From NCBI GenBank assembly GCA_027482985.1, contig JAIXVO010000172.1, positions 1 through 8,755 on the forward strand: 8,755 bases of DNA. Direction: 5' to 3'. Under the pieces are notes generated by a model. It made no database searches and was not told where the DNA came from. It saw nothing but the letters and a program-made list of their open reading frames with translations. Both the position numbers and the translations under genes were made by a program. This document shows positions 7,402 through 8,755 of this stretch, piece after piece (within the stretch, counting starts at the first letter, position 1; each line of letters starts with the position of its first letter). This DNA comes from Cyanobacteriota bacterium (GTDB lineage: Bacteria > Cyanobacteriota > Cyanobacteriia > Leptolyngbyales > Leptolyngbyaceae).

Positions 7402-7429
7402 AGAATACTGATGCTCATCTAGACTAGAT
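7402..7429 (-). promoter_or_regulatory. Candidate cphB promoter with a 13-bp palindrome
   Basis: On the minus strand TATTCT (7402-7407) resembles a -10 hexamer. Just upstream, at 7417-7429, ATCTAG and CTAGAT form a perfect palindrome around one base, placed where it would separate the -10 and -35 sites. No good -35 hexamer is present, so an activator-dependent or repressed promoter is possible. The assignment is tentative. Confidence 0.3.
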
Positions 7430-7485
7430 CTTGTATTGGTGCGAGGAATTTAGGCGTTAATTTTTTGATAGTTCTCAGCAAACTT

Positions 7486-7501
7486 TGTAAAGCTTGTGAC
7501 A
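7486..7501. promoter_or_regulatory. NtcA-like box between cphB and trmD
   Basis: TGTA-N8-GACA differs by one base from the extended consensus TGTA-N8-TACA of NtcA, the cyanobacterial global nitrogen regulator. A nitrogen-controlled cphB would make sense biologically. However, no -10 of the form TA-N3-T lies 22-23 bp beyond the box in either direction, and it is nearly 250 bp from the cphB start, so it may be chance. Confidence 0.3.
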
Positions 7502-7512
7502 CACACAAAAGG

Positions 7513-7535
7513 TTCCGGCGATTACTCCCCCGGAA
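7513..7535. other. Hairpin in the trmD upstream region
   Basis: TTCCGG and CCGGAA pair perfectly around an 11-nt loop, about 90 bp before trmD. No T-run follows on the plus strand. It may be part of the trmD leader or a protein-binding dyad. Confidence 0.3.
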
Positions 7536-7560
7536 TAATTAATTAAACGTGATGACAACC

Positions 7561-7586
7561 CATTAAAGCGTAATTTAATGCTTTAA
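7561..7586 (+). promoter_or_regulatory. Two mutually exclusive hairpins in front of trmD
   Basis: CATTAAA (7561-7567) can pair with TTTAATG (7574-7580). Alternatively TTAAAGC (7563-7569) can pair with GCTTTAA (7580-7586). Both stems are perfect 7-bp matches and share bases, so only one can form at a time. They end about 38 nt before the trmD ATG, which lacks a clear Shine-Dalgarno sequence. A conformational switch is possible but unproven; AT-rich sequence yields such repeats easily. Confidence 0.3.
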
Positions 7587-7624
7587 GGAATGTTTCTTTA
7601 CTCGGTTACCCCCTTTTTGGTGCG

Positions 7625-8326
7625 ATGCGAATTGATATTGTGACCTTATTTCCAGACTTTTTCAGCTCTCCGTTGCGATCGGGGTTGCTGGGCAAAGCCC
7701 TGGCTAAAAACATTGCCGAAGTGGTGTTAACCAATCCCCGCGACTTCACTCAGGACAAGCATCACCGCGTGGATGACGAGCCTTACGGCGGCGGGGTGGG
7801 GATGTTGATGAAACCCGAACCCATTTTTGCGGCAGTGGAATCGCTCCCCGTCCGCCCCCAGCGCGAAGTTGTGTTGATGACTCCCCAGGGGGAAACTATG
7901 CACCAACGAATGTTTCAATCGTTCGCGCTGAACTGTTCACAACTTGTCATCATTTGTGGACATTACGAAGGGGTCGATGAGCGGGTGCTCAATTTAGTGA
8001 CGCGAGAAATTTCCCTGGGCGATTTTGTCCTCACCTGTGGCGAAATCCCGGCGCTAACCCTGGTGAATGGCGTGATTCGCCTCCTCCCCGGCACCGTTGG
8101 CAAGGAAGAATCCCTCAAAGCCGAAAGTTTTGAAGCCAGCTTGCTCGATTATCCCCAATACACCCGCCCCCCCCTCTTTCGCGATTGGGCCGTCCCCGAA
8201 ATCCTGCTCTCTGGCAATCATCAAGCGATCGCCCAATGGCGTAAAGCCCAACAAATTGAACGCACCCGCGATCGCCGTCCCGATTTATACCAACAATGGC
8301 TCACCGATGAGGAAGACGGGAAATAG
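7625..8326 (+). CDS. trmD: tRNA (guanine37-N1)-methyltransferase TrmD
   Basis: TrmD methylates N1 of G37, next to the anticodon, in tRNAs reading CUN, CCN and CGG codons, using S-adenosylmethionine and preventing +1 frameshifting. The protein has 233 residues, somewhat shorter than the 255 of E. coli. It opens with the family signature MRIDIVTLFPDFF. It contains DDEPYGGGVGMLMKP (50-63), ICGHYEGVDERV (110-121), LGDFVLTCGEIPAL (131-144), RLLPGTVGK (152-160), YTRPP (179-183) and LLSGNHQAIAQWR (194-206). The trefoil-knot segments are thus complete. Arg152 corresponds to catalytic Arg154 of the H. influenzae enzyme; the position of its Asp169 is Glu167 here. Bacterial trmD often sits with rimM and rplS, but neither is adjacent. 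The ATG has no obvious Shine-Dalgarno sequence; homologues fix the start. Confidence 0.98.
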   Translation: MRIDIVTLFPDFFSSPLRSGLLGKALAKNIAEVVLTNPRDFTQDKHHRVDDEPYGGGVGMLMKPEPIFAAVESLPVRPQREVVLMTPQGETMHQRMFQSFALNCSQLVIICGHYEGVDERVLNLVTREISLGDFVLTCGEIPALTLVNGVIRLLPGTVGKEESLKAESFEASLLDYPQYTRPPLFRDWAVPEILLSGNHQAIAQWRKAQQIERTRDRRPDLYQQWLTDEEDGK

Positions 8327-8345
8327 GCGATCGGGGTTATGTTTT

Positions 8346-8470
8346 GCCTCATCCCCAGCGGAGACGCGCCCAATTCCACCTTTCCTCGCCTCACCCCCGA
8401 CGGAGACGTGCCCCCATTCCCCCGTTCCTCGCCTTAACTCTGTTGGAGACGTGCCAGCGGCGCGTCTCTA
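8346..8470. repeat. Degenerate ~42-bp tandem repeat behind trmD
   Basis: Three units begin with GCCTCA or GCCTTA at 8346, 8388 and 8431, giving periods of 42 and 43 bp. Each carries GGAGACG(C/T)GCC, at 8360, 8402 and 8445. Units one and two agree over most of their length; unit three diverges after the core and ends in a hairpin. The block is C-rich and fills the first half of the 285-bp spacer after trmD. Open frames across it are products of the repeat and not genes. Confidence 0.7.
8444..8470. terminator. Strong GC-rich hairpin in the repeat block
   Basis: GAGACGTGCC (8446-8455) pairs with GGCGCGTCTC (8459-8468) around a 3-nt loop, with one G-T wobble; a further wobble and a T-A pair extend it to 12 pairs. 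No T-run follows. Hairpins built on GAGACG/CGTCTC occur as dispersed intergenic elements in cyanobacteria (general recollection), so this may be a mobile or repeat remnant that also stabilises or ends the trmD transcript. Confidence 0.5.
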
Positions 8471-8482
8471 CGATGGATTCCG

Positions 8483-8533
8483 CTCCTGGCTTCTGGCTCC
8501 TGACTCCTCCCTTCCCCTCCCTTCCCCTTCCTC
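8483..8533. repeat. Heptamer tandem repeat running into a pyrimidine tract
   Basis: Four consecutive heptamers follow the pattern CTCCTGG, CTTCTGG, CTCCTGA, CTCCTCC at 8483-8510, like the short tandemly repeated repetitive sequences known from filamentous cyanobacteria. From 8504 to 8533 the plus strand is 30 pyrimidines without interruption. Confidence 0.6.
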
Positions 8534-8549
8534 AAGAATCTTTAGCTTT

Positions 8550-8582
8550 CCTATTCCCCGAAAGCGGATTGCCTAGAATAGG
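8550..8582. promoter_or_regulatory. Inverted repeat and -10-like element before the last gene
   Basis: CCTATTC (8550-8556) and GAATAGG (8576-8582) are perfect 7-bp inverted repeats with a 19-nt spacer. TAGAAT at 8574-8579 is a good -10 match that would start transcription about 25 nt before the ATG at 8612. No clear -35 is present. Confidence 0.35.
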
Positions 8583-8611
8583 GGCATCCGGGATAACGTA
8601 AGCAGGACGAT

Positions 8612-8755
8612 ATGGATTTGGAAGTGGATCAGGGCATAGACCCAGTAGGGGTTTCGGTTGAAGCGACAGGACAGGAAGCAGAATTAACGAATACGATCGT
8701 CACTGTGAGTTTGTTGCAGGTGGCGTTGCGGGCTGAGGCGCGGCGGATGCAGGTG
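8612..8755 (+). CDS. N-terminus of an unrecognised protein, 3' end off the window
   Basis: Forty-eight codons are open from this ATG to the right edge. AGGA at 8604-8607 gives a short-spaced ribosome binding site. The first 30 residues are acidic and rich in Val, Glu and Gly (starting MDLEVDQGIDPVG), followed by what looks like a helix (SLLQVALRAEARRMQV). There is no signal peptide, membrane segment or motif I can name. A promoter-like TAGAAT lies just upstream and the gene follows trmD on the same strand after 285 bp, so it is probably its own unit. I do not recognise the family. Confidence 0.55.
   Translation, partial: MDLEVDQGIDPVGVSVEATGQEAELTNTIVTVSLLQVALRAEARRMQV

Larger units (their letters stand above)
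51..8275. repeat. HIP1 octamers (GCGATCGC), 16 copies
   Basis: Copies begin at 51, 363, 1047, 1094, 1171, 1306, 2014, 2539, 2956, 3180, 3758, 5235, 6675, 7013, 8225 and 8268. An 8-bp word is expected about once in tens of kilobases by chance, so this is the strong enrichment known for HIP1 in cyanobacteria. Six copies fall in the efflux adaptor gene and only two in the much longer cphA. Confidence 0.9.

Noticed and set aside
8097..8601. Open frames across the end of trmD and the repeat block
   Set aside because: Their protein repeats simply mirror the tandem DNA repeats, and they overlap trmD out of frame.

Overview
The window is chromosomal DNA from a cyanobacterium, most likely a filamentous one of middling to high GC. 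It carries 16 copies of the HIP1 octamer GCGATCGC, about one per 550 bp, which is a cyanobacterial genome signature. It also has a cyanophycin gene pair (cphA, cphB), a TatA of cyanobacterial/plastid type, a cyanobacterial-style TrmD, and heptamer-type intergenic repeats. No transposase, phage gene, CRISPR array, rRNA or tRNA was found.

Layout from left to right. (1) Positions 1-1349, minus strand: an RND efflux periplasmic adaptor lipoprotein whose last few codons lie off the left edge. Its pump gene would be expected just outside the window. (2) Positions 1555-2628, minus: egtD, the histidine trimethyltransferase of ergothioneine synthesis, with a likely terminator behind it and a dyad that could be a regulated promoter in front. 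(3) A 391-bp divergent spacer, then tatA at 3020-3193, plus; this gene has only 57 codons. (4) A strong 32-nt hairpin between the converging tatA and cphA. (5) Positions 3374-6082, minus: cphA, cyanophycin synthetase. (6) A 339-bp spacer with an extended -10 element and two inverted repeats, then cphB at 6422-7240, minus: cyanophycinase. (7) A 384-bp divergent spacer with an NtcA-like box and several hairpins, then trmD at 7625-8326, plus: the tRNA m1G37 methyltransferase. (8) A 285-bp spacer made of degenerate ~42-bp tandem repeats, a strong hairpin, heptamer repeats and a pure pyrimidine run. (9) From 8612, plus: the start of an unrecognised protein that leaves the window.

The functional core is the cphB-cphA pair. 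CphA polymerises aspartate and arginine into the nitrogen store cyanophycin, and CphB cuts the polymer to beta-Asp-Arg dipeptides. The genes share a strand with cphB upstream, but the long spacer with its own promoter-like element suggests cphA can be transcribed separately. The remaining genes are housekeeping or stress functions with no obvious link to each other: protein export, tRNA modification, redox thiol synthesis and efflux.

I found no clearly new multi-gene system. The points most worth checking are regulatory: the dyads in front of egtD, cphA and cphB, the trmD leader, and the repeat block behind trmD.
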